44,503 nucleotides of DNA, taken from the IMG/VR virus record IMGVR_UViG_3300046006_003927, positions 1 through 44,503 of that record. One strand, written 5' to 3'. The position numbers and the translations under genes were made by a program. Below, piece after piece: positions 1 through 7,829 of the stretch; the stretch's first letter is position 1; the number at the start of each line of letters is the position of its first letter. The notes beneath the pieces were generated by a model. That model saw nothing but the letters and a program-made list of their open reading frames with translations. It did not search any database and had not been told where the DNA came from. Source of the stretch: a virus.

Positions 1-1
1 A

Positions 2-661
2 GGAGCATTTAACAAAGAAGGCTGGTTGGTAACATTTCCGTCGATTGAATATAAAAAGGCAGCAATTCAGAAAGGAACTCATTTTGAGTCGGACCCAACT
101 CACGGACAGGGCGGAATGAATCTTTATTATAAGAAACGAGGCAAACAAAAGCGCACCAACCAACAAGGACCAAGCGCAACAGAGCCAACCGCCCCGCAAG
201 GCGGAGCCACCCCACCAACAACCCCAGTAAAAGAACCGGCAGCAGAAAAACAACCGGCAAATATAGGGTCCGCTCCATCTGATAAACCAGCGGTCGTGAA
301 ACCGGAACAAAAACCAGCGAGTTCTGGGGCAAATTCGGGAGTTTCTGATACAATCCCACCGGATGTAACCAAAAACGCTCCCACAGGCAACGGCGGGGCA
401 TCTGGTGGGGCATCTGGCGCGACTCCGGGCGCAACTTCCGCCGTTGGTGCCGGGACAATCCCAACACCTTCCGCCCCAGATTATGTTGCACTGTCGGCCA
501 AATTCGCCCAACAAAAAGGTTGGACCTCTGTTCCGTACGGAGAATGGAGAAATCCTATGGGAGAAGCTTCGGCGGTCGTCGGAATGACCGGTGAAATTGT
601 TCCAATAAAGAACGTGGACCGGGAAGAATTTAAAATATTTGCTCAAAAGAATGGTGCATAA
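2..661 (+). CDS. hypothetical protein, 5' end outside the window
   Basis: The frame is open to the left edge, so the true start is missing and only about 220 C-terminal residues are seen. A basic segment with a GGMNLYYKKRGK stretch is followed by about 100 residues of low-complexity Pro/Ala/Gly/Thr-rich linker. The protein ends in a compact 55-residue module with GWTSVPYGEWRNP. Such a linker between two folded parts is common in phage structural or scaffold-like proteins, but I do not recognise the family. The stop overlaps the next start as TAATG, so the two genes are probably co-transcribed and translationally coupled. Confidence 0.6.
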   Translation, partial: GAFNKEGWLVTFPSIEYKKAAIQKGTHFESDPTHGQGGMNLYYKKRGKQKRTNQQGPSATEPTAPQGGATPPTTPVKEPAAEKQPANIGSAPSDKPAVVKPEQKPASSGANSGVSDTIPPDVTKNAPTGNGGASGGASGATPGATSAVGAGTIPTPSAPDYVALSAKFAQQKGWTSVPYGEWRNPMGEASAVVGMTGEIVPIKNVDREEFKIFAQKNGA

Positions 662-1056
662 TGCGTGAATATGACACACAGTTGTTGTGTACGTTTGCTA
701 CATATCAAACATATTTGCAGGAGGTTCGTGCGTTAGTTCAATATTACGATATACCCGAAAATGCCGTGTATGTATTACAGAGCACATTAGATTTTAATGA
801 CATATTTTTAACGTTCAATGCAAAACGTGGAAAAATTGAGTTTTATCCAAGGACGATGTCAGTGCACCGTAAAAAAGAATATAACGTAATATATTCTATC
901 AATGCACTCAACGAATTGATTAGATCAGAGACCGGCGGAATGTCTGGTCGAGAATATCAAGTAGACTGGGAACAATACAGAAACTCTTTCATATCCACAA
1001 GCGGAGGAAAATTCCGCGTCACCCCCACAAAATTGTTAACAATATCTCGACTATAA
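661..1056 (+). CDS. hypothetical protein, 131 aa
   Basis: The start overlaps the previous stop (TAATG). The protein is mixed alpha/beta with many Tyr and Phe residues and no signal peptide, membrane segment or catalytic motif that I can see. In T4 the genes just before gene 32 are the helicase loader 59 and the late co-activator 33. This protein has no convincing similarity to either in the motifs I know, so function is left open. It is the last gene before a 200-bp regulatory gap. Confidence 0.65.
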   Translation: MREYDTQLLCTFATYQTYLQEVRALVQYYDIPENAVYVLQSTLDFNDIFLTFNAKRGKIEFYPRTMSVHRKKEYNVIYSINALNELIRSETGGMSGREYQVDWEQYRNSFISTSGGKFRVTPTKLLTISRL

Positions 1057-1153
1057 ACGAGATTTTTTGTTCGATTTTTTGGCGTCTAGATACTTATTAA
1101 TAACCGAGAAATGCAGTACGGTTGATTAATAAAAAGATTAATCTTATTATAGA

Positions 1154-1182
1154 TTGACGAATTGCAATTCTTGGTTCATATT
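1154..1182 (+). promoter_or_regulatory. sigma70-like promoter upstream of gp32
   Basis: TTGACG at 1154-1159, a 17-bp spacer, and CATATT at 1177-1182. It lies in the 200-bp gap before gp32. The -35/-10 layout matches the other TTGAC promoters in this window. Confidence 0.5.
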
Positions 1183-1204
1183 ACCGGATATTAACTATTT
1201 GGTA

Positions 1205-1256
1205 ACTGAAACTAACTAGCTAAATTAAACATTAAACATTAATAAATAAAAATACT
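1205..1256 (+). promoter_or_regulatory. candidate gp32 autogenous translational operator
   Basis: The last 50 nt before the gp32 start are almost pure A/T with repeated TTAAACATTAAACATTAA units and no Shine-Dalgarno. In T4, gp32 binds cooperatively to an unstructured UUAAA-repeat leader covering its own ribosome-binding site. The resemblance of the repeats and their position suggests the same feedback. I did not identify the upstream pseudoknot that nucleates binding in T4. Confidence 0.4.
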
Positions 1257-2072
1257 ATGGCATTAGACATATCAAAAATTAAAGCTCGCTTGGAGAGCAT
1301 GAAAGCAAATTCGAACAAATCGACAAGCATCTGGAAGCCAACTCCGGGAAAAACCACGGTGAGATTTCTTCCTTATACGCACAGTCCGGAATTTCCATTC
1401 GTTGAATTATTGTTTCACTACAACTTAAACGGTAAGACATATTTGAGCCCTACGTCGTTTGGTCGACCGGACCCGATTGTGGAGTTTGCAACTAAACTTA
1501 AGAAGAATAGTTCAAGCAAAGAAGAGTGGACCAAAGCTAGGGCGCTGGACCCAAAACCAAGAACATACGCGCCGATTCTAGTGCGCGGACAAGAAAATGA
1601 AGGTGTAAAATTCTGGGGAATGGGCAAGACTGTATATCAATCCGTACTTGATATCATGAATGACTCCGACTTCGGAGATATTACCGATTTGAATACTGGT
1701 CGCGATATTCTTGTAGAATTTAAGACTGCTGCCGAGACTGGTAAGAGCTTCCCGGAAACAACTGTTCGTCCGAGGGGAAATACAACTCCGGCATTTGCAT
1801 CGACGGATAAGGTTCTGTTTGAGAAGGTTAAGCATCAACGAAACATTGTGGAACTATTTCCAGAACTGTCGTATGATGAATTGACCGCAGTCATGGATAC
1901 GTGGGTGAATTCCGTCGAAGGAAATCCGGACGGAGAAGAAGCTCCCATTCCAACAATCGTTGACGATAGTGAAGCACCAGTGATTGTGAGTTCCACAACA
2001 AAGGCATCGGTGAAATCGCCGATATCGCCAACTGCGGCAAAGCAAGAGTTCGATGACATGTTCAACTCTTAA
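1257..2072 (+). CDS. 32: single-stranded DNA-binding protein, gp32-like
   Basis: A 271-residue homologue of the T4 gp32 ssDNA-binding protein, which coats replication and recombination intermediates. The N-terminus (KPTPGKTTVRFLPY, then FVELLFHYNLNGKTYLSP and GRPDPIVEF) is the typical OB-core opening in T4-like phages. A core segment KFWGMGKTVYQSV and an acidic C-terminal tail ending QEFDDMFNS follow; in T4 the tail contacts partner proteins. The cysteines that form the zinc ribbon in T4 gp32 are absent, so this is the zinc-less form. It heads the block gp32-uvsX-rnh-gp41, which is a coherent replication/recombination set. Confidence 0.9.
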   Translation: MALDISKIKARLESMKANSNKSTSIWKPTPGKTTVRFLPYTHSPEFPFVELLFHYNLNGKTYLSPTSFGRPDPIVEFATKLKKNSSSKEEWTKARALDPKPRTYAPILVRGQENEGVKFWGMGKTVYQSVLDIMNDSDFGDITDLNTGRDILVEFKTAAETGKSFPETTVRPRGNTTPAFASTDKVLFEKVKHQRNIVELFPELSYDELTAVMDTWVNSVEGNPDGEEAPIPTIVDDSEAPVIVSSTTKASVKSPISPTAAKQEFDDMFNS

Positions 2073-2116
2073 AGTTGAATTAGTCTAACTGATAGATAAT
2101 AAATGATATAATGATG

Positions 2117-2134
2117 CGCCAGCCAATGCTGGCG
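2117..2134 (+). other. GC-rich hairpin between gp32 and uvsX
   Basis: CGCCAGC, a CAAT loop, then GCTGGCG: a perfect 7-bp stem in an otherwise A/T-rich gap. It lacks a clean U-tract, so it may be an attenuating or RNA-stabilising hairpin rather than a full terminator. Confidence 0.5.
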
Positions 2135-2160
2135 TATCTTATATTGACCCTTTTACATAT

Positions 2161-3402
2161 ATGGAAAAATTAGAAAAACTTGAAAAGAAGAAACGCGTCG
2201 AGGTGGAAATGGATTCACAAGATAATCTTGGTGAAGTCTTAGCCGAGGCAATTAACAAAGCCCAAGGAGAAAAGGTAGCATTTTTCTTGGACGAGGATGA
2301 AGACGCCTCGCAAGTGACGGATTGGATTACAACCGGAAACGATTTAGTGGATTTGTCCATCGCAAATCGACCAAATGCGGGAATCCCAGTCGGCAGAATA
2401 ACCGAATTGACTGGCCTCGAAGGCTCTGGAAAGAGTTTGATGGCCGCTCATATAATAAAAGCTACCCAACAAAAAGGCGGAATGGCTGTTTTATTTGACA
2501 CCGAATGCGCAATTGAAAGAAATTGGTTGGCCGGAATTGGTGTAGACGTCAGCAAGGGAAACTTGATGATTGTAAACATGAATATTCTAGAACACATATT
2601 CGACTCAATTGAGCAAATTATTGTGGGAGTCCGCAAGGCGAATAAAAACAGATTAGTGACGATTATTGTGGATAGCATCGCGGCCACGTCTACGTTGAAA
2701 GAAATGGCGGCGGACCACGGTGTAGATGGATACGCCACAGGTAAAGCTATCATCACCAGCAAGGCAATGCGAAAAATTACACAATTGATTGCAAAGCAAC
2801 GAGTATGTCTAATATTTGCAAATCAACTTCGCCAAAAAATTGGGTTTGTTGGCCTCGGAGATCCGTGGACAACCAGCGGAGGAAAAGCACTCGCATACCA
2901 CGCATCGCTTAGATTGCGGCTCAAGCCGGTGGGACAAATCAAGACTGCTGACAAAAATGTCGTTGGCGTGAAGACAAAATGTACGGTGATAAAAAACCGC
3001 ATGGGACCGCCACTGAAAAGCGTCGAGTTCAACATTTTCTTCGACCGTGGTATCGACAATTATGGAAATTGGCTTGAAAAATTGCTCGAATGGGATGTAA
3101 TCACGAACGCGAAGAAGGAAAAGAGCGACGTGAAAAAGTCCAAGAAGGAAAAAGACGCAGAGAAAGAGGAAGATAAGAAAGCGAAAAGTCTTCAATTCAT
3201 CATGACAGTCGAGGGCAAAGAGCCCGAGACTGTGGTGTTTGAAAAGAAAGAATTCACTAAATTGATAGCCGACAGACAGGAATGTAGAGATTATCTATAT
3301 ACCAAGCTGTGCGATGAGTTTATTATGAAATATAGAACTCCGTCTGGCGACGCTGGCGATGACATCGAAATTGATGCTGTTGGCGAGGGTATGGACGAAT
3401 AA
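2161..3402 (+). CDS. uvsX: UvsX-like RecA recombinase
   Basis: A 413-residue RecA/UvsX-family strand-exchange ATPase for recombination-dependent replication and repair. The Walker A loop GLEGSGKS follows the RITELTG lead-in. Walker B is IIVDSIAA. The downstream ANQLRQKIG and TSGGKALAYHASLRLRL segments match the RecA core (DNA-binding loop 2 region). A Lys/Glu-rich charged insertion (about residues 318-340) separates the core from an acidic C-terminus. The first residues are also highly charged. It sits between gp32 and the FEN nuclease, as expected for partners in T4-type recombination. Confidence 0.92.
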   Translation: MEKLEKLEKKKRVEVEMDSQDNLGEVLAEAINKAQGEKVAFFLDEDEDASQVTDWITTGNDLVDLSIANRPNAGIPVGRITELTGLEGSGKSLMAAHIIKATQQKGGMAVLFDTECAIERNWLAGIGVDVSKGNLMIVNMNILEHIFDSIEQIIVGVRKANKNRLVTIIVDSIAATSTLKEMAADHGVDGYATGKAIITSKAMRKITQLIAKQRVCLIFANQLRQKIGFVGLGDPWTTSGGKALAYHASLRLRLKPVGQIKTADKNVVGVKTKCTVIKNRMGPPLKSVEFNIFFDRGIDNYGNWLEKLLEWDVITNAKKEKSDVKKSKKEKDAEKEEDKKAKSLQFIMTVEGKEPETVVFEKKEFTKLIADRQECRDYLYTKLCDEFIMKYRTPSGDAGDDIEIDAVGEGMDE

Positions 3403-3410
3403 AAATTAAT

Positions 3411-3436
3411 CGCGTGGAGTGAAATACCTCCACGCG
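3411..3436 (+). other. strong intercistronic hairpin
   Basis: CGCGTGGAG pairs perfectly with CTCCACGCG (9 bp, 8-nt loop) 12 nt before the rnh start. No U-tract follows, so RNA processing, stabilisation or translational control is more likely than termination. Confidence 0.6.
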
Positions 3437-3447
3437 GTTCTCATTAC

Positions 3448-4512
3448 ATGGAAAACGATACTAAGAAAAAATTTACGTCTCTATTTGCTCAAATAAAAGA
3501 GGAGCACGCCACGGCTGTAATCACACCGAGGACTAAAAATAGTGACATACTGGTTATTGATGGTACCAATAATTTTATACGCACTTGGTCGGTAGTCCCA
3601 ACTCTTAACGATAACGGAGAACACGTCGGCGGAGTGAGTGGGTTTTTAACTACAATCGGACATGCGATTAAATTACTAACTCCCACGAAGGTCATTATTG
3701 TTTTTGATGGAAAGGGCGGGTCGCAGAGAAGAAAGAAACTATATCCGGACTACAAGAATAAACGGGCAATGAAAGTCCGAGTGAATCGAGCATACGAGGA
3801 AATGAGCGACCCACAGACCGAACAGGATTCTATGATAAATCAACTCATGATGCTCATTGACTATTTAAAGTCTTTGCCGGTGAGTGTGGTAGCTATAGAT
3901 TATATAGAAGCCGACGACACGATTGGATTTATCGCGACTCAAATGTATCCTACGTCACGAATCACAATCATGAGCGCAGACAAGGATTTCTTACAACTGG
4001 TAAATGACCGAGTGTCCATTTGGAGCCCCACAAAAAAGAAATTGTACGGAGTTCAAGACGTAATAAATGAATACGGAATACACCCAATAAACTTCATATA
4101 CTACAGAATCCTCGAAGGAGATACATCGGATAATATAGGAGGTGTTAAAGGTATCGGACTAATAACAGCAAAAAAGAGATTTCCTGTCCTACTGGACAGC
4201 AAAGAAACTTCCGTTGATGCCATCCTGACTATCGCCAAGGAACGGGTGAATGAGAGTAAAGTATTCTCAACCGTAGCAGACAGTGCCGATATCTTGGACA
4301 GAAATTACAACCTGATGCAATTAAAGACACCGAGTTTTTCTCCGACGTTACAACTGAAAATTTTCGACACCGTAGACAACGTTAACAAATATAATAAGCT
4401 AGAATTTATGCAGAAGATAGCAATGCGTAAAATGCAAGCGAGCATCCCAAATTATCTAGCGTGGGTAAATGAAGTATTCAACCCACTATCAGTATTTTCA
4501 ACGTCAGAATAA
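3448..4512 (+). CDS. rnh: RNase H / 5'-3' FEN-type exonuclease
   Basis: A 354-residue FEN/PIN-fold nuclease like T4 RNase H, which removes RNA primers and flaps on the lagging strand. Metal-binding acidic motifs appear in order: VIDGTN, VFDGKGGSQRRK, EADDTIG, SADKD and GDTSDN. The last runs into the helix-3-turn-helix GVKGIGLITA that contacts DNA. About 40 charged residues precede the first Asp motif. The gene ends one base before the following ATP-grasp gene. Confidence 0.88.
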   Translation: MENDTKKKFTSLFAQIKEEHATAVITPRTKNSDILVIDGTNNFIRTWSVVPTLNDNGEHVGGVSGFLTTIGHAIKLLTPTKVIIVFDGKGGSQRRKKLYPDYKNKRAMKVRVNRAYEEMSDPQTEQDSMINQLMMLIDYLKSLPVSVVAIDYIEADDTIGFIATQMYPTSRITIMSADKDFLQLVNDRVSIWSPTKKKLYGVQDVINEYGIHPINFIYYRILEGDTSDNIGGVKGIGLITAKKRFPVLLDSKETSVDAILTIAKERVNESKVFSTVADSADILDRNYNLMQLKTPSFSPTLQLKIFDTVDNVNKYNKLEFMQKIAMRKMQASIPNYLAWVNEVFNPLSVFSTSE

Positions 4513-4513
4513 T

Positions 4514-5308
4514 ATGAAAGCATTCGTAAAAACAAACAACGGCACATTTCCAAACATCAATTTTTATTGTGCGTGGGAAGCATTTAACACACTGGGATAT
4601 GACGTTGTTTGTTTTGAAGAAAAGGATTTGGATAAACTTGATATAACTATACACACACCCCTGTTCGCCGGAGTGACAGTATTTCGCAAGGCGATTGACA
4701 AACTTGGTGTGAATTATCCACCGTTTGATTGCTATCCAGAGGTGTTAAATCCGCACTACGCCAGAAAAATTGAAAAAAGTACACTCGGAGAAGTGCGGGC
4801 AAAGTTTAATGATGACGAGATCCCGGTATTTGTAAAACCAATCAAGCCGAAAGAATTCAATGGTGTGGTATTAAAGTCGATGTTAGATTTACTTCCAATT
4901 TACACCAAGAAGGACGATGTGCCTGTTTATGTTTCTGACCCAATTGACATTGTGTCCGAATTTCGTGTTTATGTCATGGAAGGCGAGATTCTAGCGGTTA
5001 AGCATTATTATGGCGAGTGGCAAATAGTACCAGACATAAATTTTGTGGAAGAAGTCGTAAGAAATTACAAGCCAAGTCCCGTAGCATACGGGGTAGACGT
5101 TGGTGTAACCAACAATGGCCAAAATTTTGTTATAGAGGCTAATGATGGATGCAACTTGGGCAATTACGGCTTAGATTCTATACATTATGGTGAGATGATT
5201 ATTGCCAGATGGGTAGAAATAGTCGGCGGAGGAAATAATAAGTCCGACGGCTTGAAGAATTTAATGCAAGCCAGAGCGGAAGAGATTAGAAAAAGTCTCC
5301 ACCGATAA
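4514..5308 (+). CDS. ATP-grasp domain protein (R2K-clade-like)
   Basis: The best start is the ATG at 4514, one base after the rnh stop; an earlier in-frame ATG at 4469 would overlap rnh. The 264-residue protein has ATP-grasp features: FVKPIKPKEFNG with the nucleotide-binding lysine, SEFRVYVMEGEILAVKHY, then VDVGV and FVIEANDGCNLG with metal-binding Glu/Asn. This matches the small phage and polyvalent-protein R2K ATP-grasp group. The substrate is unknown. These enzymes usually ligate an amine to a carboxylate, so peptide-tag or n-amino-acid ligation is possible. Its position inside the replication operon is unexplained. Confidence 0.7.
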   Translation: MKAFVKTNNGTFPNINFYCAWEAFNTLGYDVVCFEEKDLDKLDITIHTPLFAGVTVFRKAIDKLGVNYPPFDCYPEVLNPHYARKIEKSTLGEVRAKFNDDEIPVFVKPIKPKEFNGVVLKSMLDLLPIYTKKDDVPVYVSDPIDIVSEFRVYVMEGEILAVKHYYGEWQIVPDINFVEEVVRNYKPSPVAYGVDVGVTNNGQNFVIEANDGCNLGNYGLDSIHYGEMIIARWVEIVGGGNNKSDGLKNLMQARAEEIRKSLHR

Positions 5309-5325
5309 CGTTTAGTATTTATCAT

Positions 5326-5353
5326 TTGACTATGCCCAGATATCGGGTAAGAT
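5326..5353 (+). promoter_or_regulatory. sigma70-like promoter for the helicase gene
   Basis: TTGACT at 5326-5331, a 16-bp spacer, and TAAGAT at 5348-5353; the gp41 start is 17 nt further. The predicted leader would be only about 10 nt. Confidence 0.65.
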
Positions 5354-5370
5354 AGAGCCATCAACTTATT

Positions 5371-6768
5371 ATGGCACCAGTAATCATCGACAATCTGCAC
5401 AAGTTTGGCTTGGAATTCCAAGTAAAAATCATAGCAGGAATATTAACCGACAAAGTTTTTTTGGAGCGCGTCGTTGACATCATAGATGTCGAAGCGTTCG
5501 AAAACGAATCCCATCGCTGGATTCTAAAAGAAATTATTCAATATCATATACAATACAAGGATTTGCCGACATTCCAAGTTTTCAAGGTTCGCATTGTAAC
5601 CATAGAGAACGAGGAATTCAAGGCCGCTATCACGGAACAACTTAGGTCCGTGCACGCGAAGATTTCTGAAAAAGATTTGCAATTCGTGAGAGAACAATTT
5701 TTGGAATTTTGCAAAAATCAAAAATTGAAGAGTGCCATCATGGACTCCGTTGACCACTTGAAGAGTGGTGAATACGAAAAGATTAAGTCCCTAGTTGACG
5801 GCGCAATGAAAGCGGGCATGGAACGAAACCTTGGCCATAATTATCACGTCGATATAGCAACGCGCATGAGTGAAATGTGCCGAAAAACTATTTCTACGGG
5901 ATGGGCACCGGTTGATAAATTGTTGGATGGTGGACTCGGGCCGGGAGAACTTGGCATTGTAGTTGCCCCTGCTGGTATTGGCAAATCTTGGCTGTTGTGC
6001 TCACTCGGAGCCCGCGCCATGAAACAAGGCAAAAATATTGCACATTTCACCTTAGAGTTAAATGAAAATTATGTTGGCCTTCGGTATGACTGCTGCTTCA
6101 CGGGAATCAACTTCCAAGAGATTAAATATAAACAGGACGAGGTTGCCGAAAAAATCAAGGGAATCAAAGGTAAACTATTTGTCAAATATTTCCCTCTTAA
6201 AACGGTAAGTGCACAATCACTCAAATTCCATGTAGAAAGAATACAGGTATTAGAGGGAATCCGCATTGATGAAATGATCGTGGATTACGCCGACATTCTT
6301 CGACCAATTGAGAAAGAAAAGAACAGCAACAGTTATTCTGAGGCCGGTGGTATATACGAAGAATTGCGCCAAGCGGCTGGAGAATTACAGATTCCGGTTT
6401 GGACAGCATCTCAGACCAATCGTGGCGGTGGCCAAGAGGACGTCGTTCAAGCTCACAACATCGCGGACAGTTATAGAAAGATTATGACTGCGGACTTTGT
6501 CATCAGCGTTTCGAGAAATGTGCAGGATAAAGCAAATAATACCGCCCGGTGCCATATTATAAAAAACCGATTTGGTCCGGATGGAATTACACTTTATGCC
6601 AAAATGGACACTGGAAACGGCCAGATTGATTTATTTGACGCGGATTCAAAAGAATCCACGGGAATTAAATCTATTATGGAAGGCGATGAAAATACCGTGA
6701 AAAGTTCATTGAAGGCGAAGTGGAATGCATCGCGCCAAAAGCAAAATGGAGAAAACGCAGATTTATAA
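5371..6768 (+). CDS. 41: replicative DNA helicase, gp41/DnaB-like
   Basis: A 465-residue hexameric replicative helicase with an N-terminal helical domain (about residues 1-165) and a RecA-type motor. Walker A is VAPAGIGKSW. The lead-in STGWAPVDKLLDGGLGPGE is characteristic of DnaB/gp41 proteins. Walker B is EMIVDYADIL, followed by the ASQTNRGGG sensor segment and a basic arginine-finger region (ISVSRN, IIKNRFG). The primase partner gp61 is not in this window. Its own promoter is visible upstream. Confidence 0.92.
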   Translation: MAPVIIDNLHKFGLEFQVKIIAGILTDKVFLERVVDIIDVEAFENESHRWILKEIIQYHIQYKDLPTFQVFKVRIVTIENEEFKAAITEQLRSVHAKISEKDLQFVREQFLEFCKNQKLKSAIMDSVDHLKSGEYEKIKSLVDGAMKAGMERNLGHNYHVDIATRMSEMCRKTISTGWAPVDKLLDGGLGPGELGIVVAPAGIGKSWLLCSLGARAMKQGKNIAHFTLELNENYVGLRYDCCFTGINFQEIKYKQDEVAEKIKGIKGKLFVKYFPLKTVSAQSLKFHVERIQVLEGIRIDEMIVDYADILRPIEKEKNSNSYSEAGGIYEELRQAAGELQIPVWTASQTNRGGGQEDVVQAHNIADSYRKIMTADFVISVSRNVQDKANNTARCHIIKNRFGPDGITLYAKMDTGNGQIDLFDADSKESTGIKSIMEGDENTVKSSLKAKWNASRQKQNGENADL

Positions 6769-6849
6769 GAAAAAATTAAAAAATATATTTTCCAATTTTA
6801 TTTTTTTAATAACTACTTATTTTCACCTTTAAATACAAAAAACTTTAAC

Positions 6850-7824
6850 ATGACAATTTTTGACGAACAAATCGCACGCAAACCGAACCGCTATCCTTGG
6901 GCACAAGAATACATAGACGCCATGTGGGCTGGACATTGGACTCCAAACGAGTTCACTTTTACGTCCGACTTGCAACAATATAAAACAGAAATGACCGCAC
7001 AAGAGCAGTTGATTATTAAAAATGCTCTGAGCGCAATTGGACAAATTGAGATATCAGTAAAGAAGTTTTGGGCCAAATTGGGCGATGTATTACCACATCC
7101 AGCCATGAGCGATTTGGGAATAACGATGGCAAACATCGAAGTTATTCACAATAATGCGTACGAAAAACTACTCGAAGTGCTGCAAATGCAAGACGTATTT
7201 GAAGAAAACTTAAAACTTGATATTATTCAAGGGCGTGTCAAATATTTGCGCAAATATTTAGACAAGAATTACACAGATTCTCGTAAACAGTATATATATT
7301 CGCTGACTCTTTTTACGCTATATGTAGAAAACGTATCTCTATTTAGTCAATTTTATATTATTAATTGGTTTAATCGTTATAAAGGTCTACTAAAAGATAC
7401 AGCACAACAAGTTGCATATACAGCAAAAGAAGAAACACTTCATGGTCTTGCTGGTGTAAAAATTATAAATACAATTCGACAAGAATTGCCGGAGTTATTT
7501 GACGCGGAACTTGAAGCTCGTATTTTACACGAAGCAGAAGAATCATACAATGCCGAATCAAAATTGATAGATTGGATGATTGGAGATTATAAAGACGACA
7601 AAATTAGTGCCGATATTCTTAAAGGATACGTACAAAGAAGATTGAACGACTCGCTAGAAATGATTGGCTTCAAGAAAATTTTTGATGTACCGCAAGAAAT
7701 TATTGAGTTGACTATGTGGATGGATGAGGATGTAATGGGAAACACTATGACGGATTTCTTTCACAAGCGTCCCGTAGAGTATTCCAAAAAAACGCAATCA
7801 ATACAAGCAACCGATTTATTTTAA
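6850..7824 (+). CDS. nrdB: ribonucleotide reductase, class I small subunit
   Basis: A 324-residue ferritin-like radical-generating subunit that feeds dNTP synthesis. The metal ligands appear in order: Glu in QIEISVKKFW, Glu-His in NIEVIHNNAY, Glu in YVENVSLF, and Glu-His in KEETLHG. The Tyr of HNNAY sits at the radical-tyrosine position. Length is normal for a compact phage or class Ib-like NrdB. It is followed by nrdA after only 5 bases; most genomes have nrdA first, so the order is reversed here. Confidence 0.93.
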   Translation: MTIFDEQIARKPNRYPWAQEYIDAMWAGHWTPNEFTFTSDLQQYKTEMTAQEQLIIKNALSAIGQIEISVKKFWAKLGDVLPHPAMSDLGITMANIEVIHNNAYEKLLEVLQMQDVFEENLKLDIIQGRVKYLRKYLDKNYTDSRKQYIYSLTLFTLYVENVSLFSQFYIINWFNRYKGLLKDTAQQVAYTAKEETLHGLAGVKIINTIRQELPELFDAELEARILHEAEESYNAESKLIDWMIGDYKDDKISADILKGYVQRRLNDSLEMIGFKKIFDVPQEIIELTMWMDEDVMGNTMTDFFHKRPVEYSKKTQSIQATDLF

Positions 7825-7829
7825 TATAT

